A stretch of 64,000 nucleotides of DNA from assembly GCA_023548195.1 (NCBI GenBank), contig JAJHZJ010000121.1, positions 4,467,680 to 4,531,679 of the forward strand, read 5' to 3'. Shown here in pieces: positions 32,303 through 42,381 of this stretch. The notes beneath the pieces were generated by a model, which saw only the letters and a list, made by a program, of their open reading frames with translations, did not search any database and had not been told where the DNA came from. Origin of the DNA: Bettongia penicillata ogilbyi. Its lineage: Eukaryota; Chordata; Mammalia; Diprotodontia; Potoroidae. Within the stretch, counting starts at the first letter, position 1. Each line of letters starts with the position of its first letter. Both the position numbers and the translations under genes were made by a program.

Positions 32303-32430
32303 ATATTCTATTAGAATGTAAACTTCTTGAAAGTTGTAATTATATCTTTCTTGGTATTTGTATCCCCGGTGCCTGGCATAGCGTCTGCCCCATGGGAGAT
32401 ATTTCATCAAAGTTGGTTAATTTGTTGATT
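32303..32430 (+). repeat. L2/L3-type 3' tail
   Basis: 'attagaatgtaaacttcttg', 'atccccggtgcctggcatag', then a decayed 'ttgttgatta' tail. Flanked by 'ttaagtg' on both sides (about 32297 and 32427), a possible 7-bp target duplication inside the MIR. Confidence 0.65.
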
Positions 32431-32975
32431 AAGTGATTTATTCAAGTGACTTACAAAATAAGTAGTAGAGGTGTTTGGGGATGTACACAAAAGGAAGAAC
32501 GTACGAGAATTTCCAATCTGCTGTTTTATTACAGTCTTGCCACATGAGTGTTGTATCCAGATCTTTCATTTTCTCCCAAGCCATTGTTGATTCTGTGACA
32601 GGTGCAGAATTATGGGAGGCTAGTCTCATGACCAAAGGATCAACACTAGTGAGATGAATTGTTTCCTGCAGCTTAAATATGCCGGATGATTGCAGCCATC
32701 ATGGAAATGAAAGCACCAGGAAACTTCCTGACCCTGCTGCACCTGCTTATCCCTGCACTCACATTTCAGCTGAACAGCTTTCCCTGTTTTACTAATACTG
32801 TAGGTACAGAACTCACTTTATTCAAGTAGTGTGTTGTTAACAAGGGCAAAGTCTGATGTTCATGTTGTTTCTCTCTGGTCCATGACTGTGGATAACACCC
32901 CCAATTTCAGGTCACAGAGTTTGATTGAGAGCATTTATGTGGATATGCATGAATTTGTCACTTTTAGTTAATGTG
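32431..32975. other. Unassigned sequence with a short signal-peptide-like frame
   Basis: No repeat recognised. A 42-codon plus-strand frame starts at 32701 in a good initiation context ('gccatcatgg'). It runs to a stop at 32827-32829 and begins MEMKAPGNFLTLLHLLIPAL, which resembles a signal peptide. 'gtttcctgcag' (32661-32671) could be a splice acceptor and 'gtaggt' (32800) or 'gtacag' (32804) a donor. No protein family was recognised, and a chance frame is the simpler explanation. Confidence 0.25.
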
Positions 32976-33110
32976 AGAGGCAATGTGGGATAGTGGATAG
33001 AGATTAGCCAGAAATCCAAGTTCGAGTCTTGCCTCTGACATCTGCCTGTGGAACACTAGGCAAGTCACTTAACCTCTAAGTGGCCCTGGGAAGTTACTGA
33101 CCTACAATGA
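32976..33110 (+). repeat. SINE head fragment
   Basis: 'gggatagtggatagagatta', 'aagttcgagtcttgcctctg' (box-B-like) and 'ctaggcaagtcacttaacct'. Confidence 0.85.
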
Positions 33111-33149
33111 TGAAGGGTCTTTTTTCATTTGGGAATTTGCCTTACTTAT

Positions 33150-33938
33150 GTGTATATTGTAAGTAAGGTGGATTTTAGTGTATAAAATGAATTTTTGTTA
33201 TTATTTTTTAGAGTTCAGTTTCCCAGAATCCATAGTCATAACAATCTCTTGTTCTCAGGTATTAGATATGAGTTCCCACAGTTATGGTTCCAAACAACAA
33301 CACCACACTTGCACAGCATCATATAATGATAAATAATATAAACATCCACTGTGGCTGTGCAGTGAGATACAGGGATGAGGTGATGTAAACTTGTGAGGCT
33401 ATTGCTGGCACTATGCCTTCTTTGTCTGATGCCCTATAAAGTAGGTGGTTGCTGGTCAGTGAATGAGGAACTTTGGGGGGACCTTAGGGTTGAATGTGCA
33501 AATGCTGTATGTGCTTCAACTGGCCCCCACTGAGGCTTGAGGGGAATCTCAGGATTGAGTACACAAGATGGAATGCTGTGTGTGTCTTGATCAGTCCCCA
33601 TCAAGACTTGGGGGGAATGTATGTTTGCCTCAACTGACCCCGAATGAGACTTGAGGGGATTTAGGGGATGCACAAGTTGTGCCTGCTTCGATTGACCCTA
33701 TCGAGAAGTAGGGGTATTTGTTCCCCCTTCTCCCCTGCCCTGTGAGAAGGGTGATTAGGGAATGCTGTAGGAGTTATGCTCCCATTATCGGTAATACTCT
33801 TCTGGAAAACTAGACTAGAATAAAATATGATTGTTAGCCCTTTCTTAGTGTCTTTGCCATCTGACCACATCAAGAATGAACCTGCGCTACCAGCCCTCCT
33901 GCGTGCTGTGTCTGTCTGTTTTACACTGTGAAATCGCA
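33150..33938 (+). mobile_element. LTR-like sequence (endogenous retrovirus type)
   Basis: TATAAA at 33435-33440 and AATAAA at 33819-33824 lie in the same direction, followed by a T/G-rich stretch and a possible CA end near 33937. A degenerate tandem array sits between them (33471-33707). No TG start or target duplication was found, so the borders are approximate and the call is tentative. Confidence 0.4.
33471..33707 (+). repeat. Degenerate tandem array with alternating G and C runs
   Basis: Four units of about 65, 71, 43 and 58 bp, each starting 'ctt(g/t)(a/g)gggg'. Each carries a 'ggattgagtacacaa'-like middle and 'gtgcttcaactg'-like text, and ends in a C run followed by 'atgaga' or 'atcaaga'. 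The G run at each start can pair with the C run at the end of the same or the previous unit. Confidence 0.7.
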
Positions 33939-33964
33939 GGTCTCAGTTTCTGTCCCTAGTATTG

Positions 33965-34300
33965 TAGTTGCTGCTGTGTTCATCCTTCATTGCCAAAGAA
34001 GACCATGCCATCGGAGAAATAATAACATGACTTGCACTTGACTTTGTTTTGAGTGAGGGAGGGGTGTGCAGGTCACCAGCCTCACTTTCTTCTCCTGAGC
34101 CATATGGATCCAGTGACCAGATATTCGTCAGGATGACTGGCGATGGCCCAGGATGCAATGGGAGACCTTGGCCTTTAGGTCAAGGCCCATTCAGGTACTC
34201 ACTTAGAGTGAGGTGACACCCATTTATTGAATGGGTCTGTTTAAGAAGTAGTCAGGGGATGGTCCCTTTAATGAGGCAAAGAAAGCTAACTAAATCAAGT
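33965..34300 (-). repeat. W-SINE-related element, variant 5' part
   Basis: 'tcatccttcattgccaaaga', 'agaccatgccatcggagaaa', 'cagcctcactttcttctcct' and 'gatccagtgaccagatattc' are shared with the element at 63217-63530. After 'cccaggatgca' the sequence differs ('gagaccttggcctttaggtc'), so it has another 5' part, not the tRNA-like SINE head. Confidence 0.8.
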
Positions 34301-34401
34301 TGGGAGGGAAACAGCAACAGTTACTATTGATAATCACTCTTGGGCAGGGGCCTAGAGTTGTACAATCTATGGTCTTCAGAGTACAGTAGGTTTAAAGTTT
34401 T

Positions 34402-34501
34402 GGGAAAGGAAGGGAAGGGAAGGGAAGGGAAGAGAAGGAAAGGGGAGGAAAGGGAAAAGAAAGGAAGGGAAGGGAAAAGAAAGGAAGGGAAGGAAAGGAA
34501 A
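34402..34501. repeat. (GGGAA)n-type purine tract
   Basis: About 100 bp of almost pure purine on the plus strand made of ggaaa and gggaa units. Confidence 0.95.
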
Positions 34502-35364
34502 TTTTCTCTAGTATAAGAGAATGTTAAATATATGCCCTTCCAACAAGAAACTCTTAGTACTCAGTTATTAGTATAGTGCATTACAAGGGATTTTGTTGAC
34601 ATAACTCTATAGTTAAAGAGAAGAGGTTTCAATGCATTTGCTCAAAAAAAAAGCAAAAGAAACCAAACATATTGGGATGGATCCCTTCATCTTTTACCTG
34701 GCAGTTAATCCTGGAATTATTATCTTCCTCTTTTTTTCTGATCTTATATTCTATCAGAAACAAGGATCCAAGGTTTGGCAAACCAAGAAGGTATATTATA
34801 GCAAGAAAGTAGAAGAAATTTAAGAGGTGATATGAGGTGAAAGAAAGAACTGTTAAAAGAACTAAATGGTCAAATTGGGTATAATGACATCAGAATCCAA
34901 CTCAGAGAGGGAAACACTAAAGAAGATGTGAATGGGGAGGGGAATAGAGTTAGATTTTTCTTAGAATTATATGTGCCTTTTGAGATTTTAAGGCAAATGG
35001 AATATTTGAAAAAGGGCTAGAAATTAAAGGTTTGAAAAGGTTGGAAAGTAATAATGGCTGTATGAGAAAATATAAAAGGAGTTGAGACTATTTATTCCAG
35101 GGCAGAGATGGTTAATTTAATATATGAAAGTTGAGGACCAGTTGTGCTTGTATCCCAAGAACCAAATGAGAGGAAATGGGTTTAAACAAGAACAAACAGG
35201 AAGTAGATTGAAGGGGAGAGAGTAAAACACCTGCACACCTATACATATAGACACACCCCTAACTTCTTGATTGTACGAATTACTAAGTGCTGATGTAGAC
35301 CACTAAGAGAAATTAGAAATTCTCTGAAGGTCCTTGAAATCAGGATAGAAGTATTTGTGGTTTA
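34502..35364. other. Unassigned, possible old CR1 text
   Basis: 'gaggaaatgggtttaaacaa' near 35171 is similar to the CR1 3' region; the rest was not recognised. Confidence 0.4.
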
Positions 35365-36265
35365 ACTAATCAATCAAGAAGCATTTATTAAATGCCTACT
35401 ATGTGCCAGGCTTTGTGCTAGGTGCTAGGGATACAAAGTAAAAAAATGGAACAGTCTCTGTCCTAAGGAGATGACATTCTATCTTGGGATACAACAAATA
35501 GACACACACATATACACATATGTGTTTTGCATATATACATATGAATATATGTGTATATATACACACTCTATATATATGCATATATATATGTATGCAAAAG
35601 AAACAGGTAATTTTGGAAACTCTTTGGAAAGGAAACTCTAACAGATCTGGGAGTTATAGGTGGTAGCACTTGAGTTGAATTTTAAGAGGGAGATGAAGAA
35701 AGAATATATTCAGTGGAAGGGGACAGCAAGTGCAAAGAAATAAGATAGGAGATGGAATGTTGTCTATGTGAGGAACATAACAGCCTGTTTAACTGGTTGA
35801 TAGAATGATTGACTAGGACTGTAATGTAGGATAAAGCTGGAAAAGCTGAATCTAGGTTTTGAAGGGCTTTAAGTGAAAATTCAAGGAATTTATATTTAAT
35901 TTGAGGAAGTCACTGGAGTTTATTAAGTGGTGGGACAACATGGTCATACATGCTCATCAGGAATATCACTTTGGCAGCAGTGTGGAGGACAGATGGGAGA
36001 GGGGGAATCAATGAGAAACCTGTAGTGATAGTTCAGATGAGATGTCAAGAGGGTCTGAAGTAAGATAGTGACTATGTGAGTGGAGAGAGTAGGTTGGAAG
36101 CTAGAAACATGGCAGCAGAATTGACAAGATTGATTGATTATGTCGAGGAGAGGGAGGGTAGGGAGTCAAGGATGTCAATGAAGTTGTTAACTTAGGTTAT
36201 TGGAATGATGATGATGACTTCAGCAGGAATGGGGGAGTTCAGGAATACTGTGGGACTGAGTGTAC
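35365..36265 (-). mobile_element. L2-clade LINE, 3' half
   Basis: Starts with the reversed tail ('aagcatttattaaatgccta', 'gtgccaggctttgtgctagg'). Past a microsatellite it continues into reversed L2 coding sequence: 'ttttgaagggctttaagtga', 'gaggaagtcactggagttta', 'ggtgggacaacatggtcata' and 'ggcagcagtgtggaggacag'. It belongs to the same family as 9495-11046 but in the opposite direction. No open frame. Confidence 0.8.
35500..35596. repeat. CA/TA-rich simple repeat
   Basis: Interrupted cacaca, tatata and tatgca units inside the L2 element. Confidence 0.93.
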
Positions 36266-36407
36266 TTAGGTATACCTGCAAGCAAGCCAAGTATAGAAGT
36301 CATGAACCACCTAAGCTCATGTGCTGGTTGGGATAAATTTGACACTTTTTCCATGATACTTTTAAACTTGCCATTATTTCCTATTCAGTGAGCCTTAGCA
36401 CTTGCTG

Positions 36408-36650
36408 GAAGCAGGTAGGTGCTGCAGTGGATAGAGAACTGGGTTTGGAGTTAGGAAGACCTGAGTTCAAACTTAGCCTCTAGTTGTGAGAGTTTGAGTA
36501 AGTCAATTCACTTCTGCCTGTTTCAGTTTCCTCATATCTAAAATGGGGATAGTAATAGCATGTACCTCACAAGGCTGTTGTGAAGACAGTTGTAAAGTGC
36601 TTATCAAGGCATGACACGCAGTAAGTGCTTAATAAATGCTTAATTCCTTC
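36408..36650 (+). repeat. SINE-B
   Basis: 'gcaggtaggtgctgcagtgg', 'gaagacctgagttcaaactt', 'tagtaatagcatgtacctca', 'ggctgttgtgaagacagttg'. Confidence 0.92.
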
Positions 36651-36934
36651 CTTTTATTTTTCTGAGAAAAGAAGGTAATTTTTCCCCCTAAGATCTTTAT
36701 TTGTCTCTGTGGGCTCTGATTTGCTATGAGAGAGTCTTGAGTGAGGAAAGGGAAGGGGAGAGGTCCTCAAATGGGCATAGTTTCCTAGTGTAGGATGATT
36801 GATTGTGCATTCCAATAGAATTACGTAGTTAATTCCATCCATATGATGCTCTGCAATTACTACCTACTTAAACAATGATGGGAGTATTAACAATAATGAT
36901 AGCAATATTAATAATCACTCACATTCATGTGGGG
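36651..36934. other. Unassigned sequence
   Basis: Nothing recognised. Confidence 0.5.
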
Positions 36935-37284
36935 CATGGTTTTAAACCATTTATTGCCATGGACCCCTTTTTGATCTGGTATTGTAGCTGGGTGGTGCAA
37001 TGGATACCTGGGCAAGTCACCCATTTGGCCCAGGTTCCTCATCTGTAAAAATGAACTGGAGAAGAAAATGGCAAATCATTTCAGTATCTTTGCTAAGAAA
37101 ACTCTAAATGGAATCATGAAGAATTTGACATAACTGAAATGACTGAACAATTTCCCTTCTGAGTATAATGTTTTTAAGTGCATTAAGTAAAATACTTAGA
37201 ATGACAAAGGCAACCAATTAAATTGAAATATATTTATTAAAATTTTTTTAAAAAAAGTTCATGGACCCTAGGTGAAGAACCCTG
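36935..37284 (+). mobile_element. hAT-like MITE interrupted by a SINE
   Basis: Starts 'catggttttaaaccat', contains 'gccatggaccccttt', resumes after the SINE with 'tctgagtataatgtttttaa' and 'gacaaaggcaaccaattaaa', and ends 'ggtgaagaaccctg'. The same family recurs at 52987-53218. Terminal repeats are imperfect and no clear 8-bp duplication is visible. Confidence 0.65.
36986..37150 (+). repeat. SINE-A with internal deletion
   Basis: Head 'agctgggtggtgcaatggat' joins directly to 'acctgggcaagtcaccc', so the middle part of the head (the 'gagttcaaat' block) is missing. Tail 'ggagaagaaaatggcaaatc' to 'aatgactgaac'. Confidence 0.88.
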
Positions 37285-37376
37285 ATAGCCCTTTAATGCT
37301 TGCAAAGCACTTTGGTTAGATTATCTCATTTGAGAAGGGTACCTGTGAACCTCCCTAAGAATATTAATGTAAAGAT

Positions 37377-37896
37377 AATGGTGGATGGGGGGAAGAATTA
37401 AAGATCTTCCCCACCCATTAATAGGCCTCAGATACTTTTTGTTAATTTCTAATGAGGCACTGGATCATTGAGGGTCCTGCCATCCAACTCTGAGAAAGTG
37501 TATATATACTCTGAGGTGAGGTTTTACTTTGGGGCTTATTTTATGGAAGAAGGTTCTTGTACCAGATGAGACTCTGGGTAGCCACTAAGGAGCTCCCTAG
37601 CTTTGAAAACCCAGATGTTGGTGCTTCTCTCTCTGGTAACAGTGTATGTATGTAATGGTCAGACAGTTGGGAGCCCTGTCTGTTGGTCTTTCTGTTTGTA
37701 ATTTCTGCTTGTAATTTCTGTTTGTATTTTCTCTGAAGTTCAGGGTGCTGACTTTTCCCCTTGAAATAAATGAATGATATATGTGCTTGATTAAAGTAGA
37801 TTGTTGACCCCACAAAAGTTGCTTTCCTTTTAGAAAAGCAGATCTAAGAGCCTGTGCAGCAGGTCCTCTTGTGTATGCCAGGGTCCTTCCTGTTAC
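37377..37896 (+). mobile_element. LTR, plus strand
   Basis: Shares long collinear text with the minus-strand copy at 41777-42325: 'agatcttccccacccattaa', 'tttctaatgaggcactggat', 'agatgagactctgggtagcc', 'ttcagggtgctgacttttcc'. AATAAA lies at about 37765. The end 'gtccttcctgttaca' fits a CA terminus. The 5' border and target duplication could not be fixed. No retroviral genes lie next to it. Confidence 0.65.
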
Positions 37897-38064
37897 AGCC
37901 CTCAGAAAGAATGTATCCATAGTATTTATTGATAAGGTCAGACCTTATCAAGCACAAAAAACCATAGAACAATAGCATCTAAGAGTATGAAGTGTTATTA
38001 TCCAAAATAATTTCCCACTTCATGTGGGACTCTCCTTTGAAATATTCCTATTAAATGGTCATCA
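37897..38064. other. Unassigned sequence
   Basis: Nothing recognised. Confidence 0.5.
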
Positions 38065-38245
38065 GTGGAACTGATTTAGGACTGGAAGGGACCTTAGTGC
38101 CTAACCCCATCATTTTACAAATGGGAAAACTAAGACTCATTGAAATGGGTTACTGAAGTGACTTGCACTTAGTCACATAGACTAAGCAGAGCAGAGTTAA
38201 GATAAAATCCCAGGGCTTTTGACTCCACGGGCAATGCTATTTCCG
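38065..38245 (-). repeat. MIR-like SINE
   Basis: 'ggactggaagggaccttagt', 'gggaaaactaagactcattg' and 'gtgacttgcacttagtcaca'. Confidence 0.75.
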
Positions 38246-38262
38246 ATTTGCTATTCATCTTT

Positions 38263-38503
38263 GGGCAGCTAGGTGGTACAGTGGATAGAATGCCAAGCCT
38301 GGAGTCAGCAAGACTTGTCTTTCTGAATTCAAATCTGGCCTCAGATATTTACTCTCCATGTAACCCTGAGCAAGTCACATAAGCCTTTTTGTCTCATTTT
38401 TCTCATCTGTAAAAATGAGCTGGAGATGAAAATGGCAAACCACTCCAGAATCTTTGCCAAGAAAACCTCAAATGGGGTCATGAAGAATCAGATACAACTG
38501 AAA
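38263..38503 (+). repeat. SINE-A, full length
   Basis: 'gggcagctaggtggtacagt' through 'gaattcaaatctggcctcag', 'aaaatggcaaaccactccag' and 'cagatacaactgaa'. Confidence 0.95.
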
Positions 38504-38943
38504 AAGGATTGATGTTGTCTTTGATCACTTTTAATGATGAGGAACTCTTCATTTTTTGGTTGGATAGCTAAAAGTAGTCCACTTTGTGGTTATTAGAAAC
38601 CTCTTATTTATTTTGAATTTAAATCTATCTCCTCTCTGCACTGACTCAACAGTTCTAGTTTTGCCTTTTGGAGCAGCATTGCCTTTCCCTTCTTTTACAT
38701 AGCTATTCCACAAATATTTGAGGATAAACATCACTGTTAAGTCTTCTCTTTTCCTGGTAACTATTCTCAGTTCCTTTAGCTTTCCTTCCCATAATATGGA
38801 TTTGAGACCCTTTAACCATGTTGCCTTTGAGACACTTCAGGTTTTTGATGTTCCTATTACTTAATGCATGACACCAAGAAATTGTGTGACCTTGGAGGGA
38901 TATATTTGGGGGAGCCCTCATTTTTTATTTTGTTGATATAATG

Positions 38944-39206
38944 CTGTTGTTTTTCTATCACCTTTTCTAGACATGTCTGACTCTTTGTGACCTCATTTTG
39001 GAATTTTCTTGGCAAAGATACTAGAATGGTTTGCCATTTCCTTCTCTAGTTAATTTTACAGATGAGAAACAGAGGTAAACAGGGTGAAGTGACATTTCTA
39101 AGGTCGCACAGTTAATAAGTATCTGAAGCCATCTTTGAACTCAAGAAAATGAGTTCCTGACTCTAGGAACAGTCCTCTCTCCACTGTGCCACCTAGCTGC
39201 CCTACA
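38944..39206 (-). repeat. SINE-A with target duplications
   Basis: 'cacctttt...acatgtctgactctttgtg', 'gaatggtttgccatttcctt' and 'ccactgtgccacctagctgc'. Flanked by 'ttgatataatg' (38933-38943) and 'ttggtataatg' (39207-39217), 11 bp with one mismatch. Lies inside the CR1 remnant. Confidence 0.96.
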
Positions 39207-39267
39207 TTGGTATAATGAGCTTCTGGCAAAGAAGCTCCCTTTCCCAGTGCACTTTGTTTTTTTTCTT

Positions 39268-39385
39268 TGCAACTGAGCACTAATATGACTTGTCCAGAAT
39301 TATATGATAAGTGAGTCAGAGGCCAGACTTGAACACAGGTCTTCCTAACTCCAAGGCTGGATCTTGCTCCACTATGCTATACTTC
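39268..39385 (-). repeat. MIR/SINE fragment
   Basis: 'gacttgtccagaattatatg', 'gaggccagacttgaacacag' and 'ccactatgctatacttcc'. Confidence 0.75.
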
Positions 39386-39870
39386 CTCTCAGACAAGATA
39401 CATTCCTTCTAGATCTTCTCTTCTCCATCCTGGGCATTCTCAGCTCCTTTAACTTTTCATCTCATAACATAGTTTTGAGATCCGTTATCATTTTGATTAT
39501 ATTACTTTTGACACACTTCAGTTTGTCAATGTCCCTCTTAATTTATATGTGACATTTAGATATAGTCTGACTCATGCAATGAAATGATCACCTCCTTTGA
39601 AATGACTAGTATATTTCTATAACATAACTTGTGATCAGAAAAATGCATGGGGCTTTCCCCATGAACAGTTTGTTGTTAAGCCAAGTCTTCCATTCTGTAT
39701 TGATGTCTGTTTTAAAACCTAAATCCTTTCTATATATTCATCCCTACTAAGTTTCATTTGAGTAGATTTAGTCTATTCCAGTTCATCACATCGTTTTGAA
39801 TCCCAATTTGTAATTTAATATATTAGTCATTCTCCCCATATTTGAAACTGTGATAATCCATAAAGCCTCT

Positions 39871-40335
39871 CTGACTTTTCTGGCCTCTCTGAGATTCACA
39901 AGACCTAGTTGCACTAGACTATTTCTATTTTAGGCAAGCCTCTTTCTCCTTCTCTTTTTTGAGTAGAGTATATTTGTAAGCAAGAGGTCCTTATCAGCTA
40001 ATTCCTAGCTTTTTCCTAATGACATTAGATTCATGGAACCAGACACACATGAATATATATATATACATACATATGTATATGTATATATGTATAATATATA
40101 TTAATATGAAACCCATGACCCTTCCCTTCATCATTGGGCTGCCTTGGTGTGGAGGAGATGAAGAATCCAGAGGACCCATCCAACATCTAGGTAGATTGAT
40201 AAGAGCTTTACAGAATATTGGTATGCCAAATTTAAGAGAGACCACTAGGAGGAACATGGTTGATTCCATCATTTCAATCCCTCCCCATCTACTGCACCCT
40301 GATGTCATTGTAGCAAATATTCAGCTACTTCCTTG
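39871..40335. other. Unidentified insert within a CR1 remnant, with TA-rich repeat
   Basis: Interrupts CR1 text. It holds a tata/catacata tract at 40052-40105. A 110-codon plus-strand frame at 40019-40351 runs through the tract and has no recognisable domain. No terminal repeats were recognised. Confidence 0.45.
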
Positions 40336-40450
40336 GCTGTCTATATTATGAATGTAATCACTGATAAAAATGTTTAACAGAGGAGGACTAGGGATAAGTC
40401 ACTGGGTCACTCTACTAGAAATCTCCCTCCTGAATGACCATTTCTTAAGG
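40336..40450 (-). repeat. CR1/L3 fragment, continuation
   Basis: 'aatcactgataaaaatgttt' and 'gtcactgggtcactctacta' match the reversed CR1 block that follows the text ending near 39870. Confidence 0.7.
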
Positions 40451-40859
40451 ATGTTGTAGACAAAAATACATATTCAAGGCAGGGGTTAGACTGGATGACT
40501 TCTAATGACCAACTTTTAGAGTCCACACCTATGTTTTTGTCAGCAACCCTTGCCAAATACACTTGTTTATAATTTCTGGATTCTTCCCTTTTCTCCTTAT
40601 GGAAAACTGAGACATTTTGAAAATTAGGAAAATGTTCATGGAGTCCTCACTAGATTGAATGGAAAACTGAATTCCCAGATTAGAGACACTCTATGCAAAA
40701 TAGAGAGAAGTTACAAGCTTATAATAGTGCTTTACCTTCATTCTGTTTTCCCTAGGGTCTTCAGAAAGAGGTGAGTTCTCTTAATGAAAGACTCTTCTTC
40801 TAAGATAAAATATGCCAATACAATGAGATTGAAAAAAAAAAGAGTCCTAAAGGTGAATT
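40451..40859. other. Unassigned sequence
   Basis: Nothing clear; 'ggttagactggatgacttct' near 40486 resembles a LINE or SINE-C tail. Confidence 0.4.
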
Positions 40860-41776
40860 TCACTTTTAATTTTAAAAGCCATGCTGTATTTATTTAATTC
40901 ACTTGTCTGCAAATGGATGGATAATAAGACCACTTAAGAGTCTGAGTACCTTTTATTTTGCATATTATTTTATGCACCCATAATGAATGCAAACAATCAT
41001 ACAAATGAACTCAATAATAATAATTGTACTACCGATTCGTATACTTTTAATTTAATTGAGTGGTTTTATCCTGTTTTCTGCGTTAGCTACTTGCTTCATA
41101 CGTCAAGCTGTTCTTACAAATCAAGGCATTTGGGATCTATGATCCTATGCCTTTTAGTAAACAGATACTGTGTCAGCTAGCCTTCCAGGGCCATAGGAAC
41201 TGTCTCATTCTCTGAGGAGGCTCTCATCATCTTTGATTTATGCAGAGTCTTGACAAAGCCCAATTCTGCACTACCATATTTAGCTTGGGACACCAAAGCA
41301 TAACAAAGCCCAGAATTGCAAATGGAAAGGAAATGACATTCGTTTCTAAAGTCTCTGGACCTTTAAAAGAAGTCAGTAGACTAAGCCTGAATACTCTGTC
41401 TGAGAAGTTTGAGCACTGATGGCTTATTGGCCTTATCCATTTTGCTCTCTGTCTACATTATGGGCATTTCAAAGTTCATGACTGAGATTGGGTAAAACGA
41501 AAATGATAATTTTTCACACTTATCATTGTGGATGCCACAATGCACAACTTTTCTGAAAAGACTGTTAACTGGAACCACTCAGGACCGATACAAACAAGAG
41601 TTATTAAGCTTTGATGTTGTGGGAAGGATGTATTCACTACTGTGCATCTTGTTTTATATCTGAAGTATATTGATCCAGTCATCTCTTCCATTAACATCAG
41701 TGCTACAATTGAGACTGGGCATTTCTAGACATAGCCTAAGTCATTTGTCTGACAGGATCTGTAGGACATTAAGGAC
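40860..41776. other. Repeat-poor stretch, 0.9 kb
   Basis: No interspersed repeat recognised. AT-rich with TTAATTTAATTG-like text at about 41048 and an octamer-like 'atgcaaac' near 40987. Candidate non-coding regulatory DNA only by exclusion. Confidence 0.3.
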
Positions 41777-42325
41777 TGTATCAGTAAGGACCTTGACATA
41801 CACAGAGGGGCTTGATATCACAAGTTCTTAGATCTGCATTTATAAAAGGAAAGGCAACTTTTGATCATTTTAATCAAGCAGATGTGTCATTCACTTAGTT
41901 CAGGGGAAAAAGTCAGCACCCTGAACATCAGAGAAAATGCAGAGAAATCAAAGGTCAACAGACATATTTCCAAATGTCTGACATAAGCAATACATACATC
42001 ATAGATCAACAGACAGATCCAACTGCCTGTTACCAGAGAGGGAAGCCCCAACATCTGTGTTTTCAAAGCTGGGGGGATCCTTAGCAGCTTCCCAGAGTCT
42101 CATCTGTCCAAACAAAACACTTTCAGTCAGTAAGCCCTTAGGTAAAACCTCAACCTCAGAGTATTTATACATTTTTTTAGAGTCAGAGGGCATCACAGCC
42201 CTTGGGAACCAGTGCCTCATTAGAAACTTAATGAAAGGTGTGAACCTTCCTACAAATCTTCTCAGGCCCATTAATAGGTGGGGAAGATGTTCTTTAATCA
42301 CATTAAAATAATTAACAATACAAAT
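41777..42325 (-). mobile_element. LTR, minus strand, same family as 37377-37896
   Basis: Reverse complement shares 'agatgagactctggga', 'agctttgaaaac', 'cagatgttgg', 'gttcagggtgctgac' and the end 'gtccttactgataca' with the plus copy, in order. The two copies differ at many sites, so they are separate old insertions. The 123-codon minus frame at 42370-41999 is not a known protein. Confidence 0.65.
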
Positions 42326-42381
42326 ACATATATGGTTTCTAGTTGAAGAAACTCTTGTTTCTGTACTCAACTCCTAGTAAA

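Larger units (their letters stand above)
38520..39870 (-). mobile_element. CR1/L3 LINE, 3' half, with nested SINEs
   Basis: Reversed CR1 order: 'acatcactgttaagtcttct', 'cagttcctttagctttcctt', then, after two SINEs, 'ccttctagatcttctcttct', 'cacacttcagtttgtcaatg', 'attcatccctactaagtttc' and 'aatttaatatattagtcatt'. The next expected block appears only at 40336, after about 460 bp of other sequence. Confidence 0.75.

Noticed and set aside
33471..33707. CRISPR-like array
   Set aside because: Units differ in length and sequence and have no constant repeat with unique spacers; the context is vertebrate.
41999..42370. 123-codon minus-strand frame as a gene
   Set aside because: It lies within an LTR shared with 37377-37896, where the frame is not kept.
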